In this document: positions 63,210 to 64,000 of the stretch, piece after piece
Position numbering within the stretch: the stretch's first letter is position 1
Layout: every line of letters starts with the position of its first letter
From: Agrobacterium vitis
Lineage (GTDB): Bacteria > Pseudomonadota > Alphaproteobacteria > Rhizobiales > Rhizobiaceae
Direction: 5' to 3'
DNA length: 64,000 bases
Assembly (NCBI RefSeq): GCF_013337045.2
Contig: NZ_CP118261.1
Location: 248,001-312,000, forward strand
Position numbers and translations under genes: made by a program
The notes under the pieces: model-generated
What the model was told of the DNA's origin: nothing
What the model saw: only the letters and a program-made list of their open reading frames with translations
Databases searched by the model: none

Positions 63210-63881
63210 GTGACGGAAGAAAAACAGGCAACGAAGCAGCCTCGGCGCCGACATCCGCGCAGGCCGGATTTGTCTCAAAACCGAATTCTGGAGGCTGCCG
63301 TTGTCGAGTTTGCGGCAAATGGTCTGACGGGCACCCGCGTTGAAGCCATTGCAGAACGGGCAGAGATCAACAAGCGGATGATCTATCAGTATTTCGGCAA
63401 TAAGGAATTGCTCTATCAGGCGGTGATCGAGAAGGTCTATCGCGATGTCTGGGACGCCGAGGCGGCGTTGAATCTCGATCAGCTACCACCGCGCGACGCG
63501 CTGATCGCCTTGGTCACGTTCGTCTGGACATATTATCTTGAACACCCGGAATTCATTACCATCCTGAACTCCGAGAATCAGTTGAAAGCCATCCACTTCA
63601 AAAAGTCCCGCGCCATCCGGGAAGGTGCTGCCAGCTCCCGGCCACTCGTTGATGACATCCTGCGGCGTGGTGAGGCGGATGGCACCTTTCGTCTTGGAAT
63701 TGATCCGATCCAGTTGAGCCTGACGATCACCTCGATCTGCTACTACTATTTCACCAACCAAGCCACCAGTTCAATCGTCTACGGGCAGCGAATGATGATG
63801 CGAGCGGCCTTGGAAAGGCGCCTCGCTTTCAACATTCAGACAGTTCTGGCCATCGTAAGCCCTGATCGGAACGAGCCTTGA
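63210..63881 (+). CDS. TetR/AcrR-family regulator
   Basis: The 223-residue protein is taken from GTG 63210, which follows GAGGG at a good distance; a GTG at 63198 would add four residues. The HTH lies at about residues 20-66 (SQNRILEAAVVEFAANGLTGTRV, INKRMIYQYFGNKELLYQAV). The C-terminal ligand domain resembles RutR/YcdC-type regulators. It is divergent from the importer operon and is the obvious candidate to control it. Confidence 0.9.
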   Translation: MTEEKQATKQPRRRHPRRPDLSQNRILEAAVVEFAANGLTGTRVEAIAERAEINKRMIYQYFGNKELLYQAVIEKVYRDVWDAEAALNLDQLPPRDALIALVTFVWTYYLEHPEFITILNSENQLKAIHFKKSRAIREGAASSRPLVDDILRRGEADGTFRLGIDPIQLSLTITSICYYYFTNQATSSIVYGQRMMMRAALERRLAFNIQTVLAIVSPDRNEP

Positions 63882-64000
63882 AAAACGCGGCGTCGCGGTC
63901 GCGAACCGGCAACGAGGTGCACTCCTGATAATCCGGCATGCTGCCAGGCAAAATTCAACCGTGAGATGGAACAGGATCCTCCTCGTGGCGTTTGCCTGCC

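Noticed and set aside
1..64000. CRISPR arrays, rRNA, tRNA or repABC-type origin
   Set aside because: No regularly spaced repeats, no recognisable structural RNA sequences and no RepA/RepB/RepC-like proteins were found on reading both strands.

Overview
The window looks like an accessory (plasmid or megaplasmid) region of a Rhizobiaceae bacterium (Agrobacterium / Rhizobium type). The evidence is a complete traI-trb mating-pair-formation operon of the Ti/Ri/Sym-plasmid kind with a tra box, a NolR-like ArsR regulator, an HWE-family histidine kinase, two methyl-accepting chemotaxis proteins, several IS6-family insertion sequences and many ABC importers. No rRNA, tRNA, CRISPR array, repABC or oriT was seen.

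Layout. 1-5.6 kb: two-component sensing (response regulator cut by the window edge, PAS/GAF histidine kinase, HWE kinase) and a soluble double-PAS chemoreceptor. 5.6-9 kb: small genes, HU, a NolR-like regulator, and one dead and one intact IS6-family element. 9-11 kb: a membrane chemoreceptor translationally coupled to a small membrane protein. 11.3-13.9 kb (minus strand): a compact locus with a 40-residue peptide, a hairpin, a clavaminate-synthase-like Fe(II)/2-oxoglutarate oxygenase and an MFS exporter, which reads like an undescribed peptide (RiPP) locus. 14.8-25.2 kb (minus strand): traI-trbBCDEJKLFGHI with a frameshifted trbH. The TraR operator (tra box) lies directly against an IS6-family element. 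26.4-28.7 kb: polar amino-acid (cystine-like) ABC importer.

29.5-34.6 kb holds what I consider the most interesting system: a 25-codon gene, missed by normal gene callers, for a peptide ending RYIYTY. It has its own promoter and ribosome binding site and is followed by a cytochrome P450, a SAM methyltransferase and two sulfotransferases, with a phytanoyl-CoA-type dioxygenase converging on the cluster. The tyrosine-rich tail, P450 and methyltransferase strongly recall the cittilin RiPP pathway (core YIYY, P450 cross-linking, O-methylation). The sulfotransferases would be a new elaboration.

35-40.6 kb: glucoamylase, 6-phosphogluconate dehydrogenase, glucose-6-phosphate dehydrogenase and a ROK/polyphosphate-glucokinase-like kinase, which together would take alpha-glucan to ribulose-5-phosphate. 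40.7-52.5 kb: a MocR-type regulator divergent from a full Nit1C cluster (MSMEG_0572-type protein, nitrilase, radical SAM, GNAT, AIR-synthase-like, glycosyltransferase, MSMEG_0570-type protein, flavin oxidoreductase). A ninth, LnmK/Pnap_2097-like gene at its end is split by a 2,220-bp transposon. That transposon has 15-bp perfect terminal repeats and a CCTG target duplication, and it carries an IS1182-family transposase plus a passenger P-loop kinase gene. 52.8-56.2 kb: catalase-family protein and an FdhF/YdeP-type molybdopterin oxidoreductase. 56.3-63.9 kb: a glycerol-phosphate/sugar-type ABC importer operon with a metallophosphoesterase, a PHP phosphatase and a GNAT, facing a TetR regulator.
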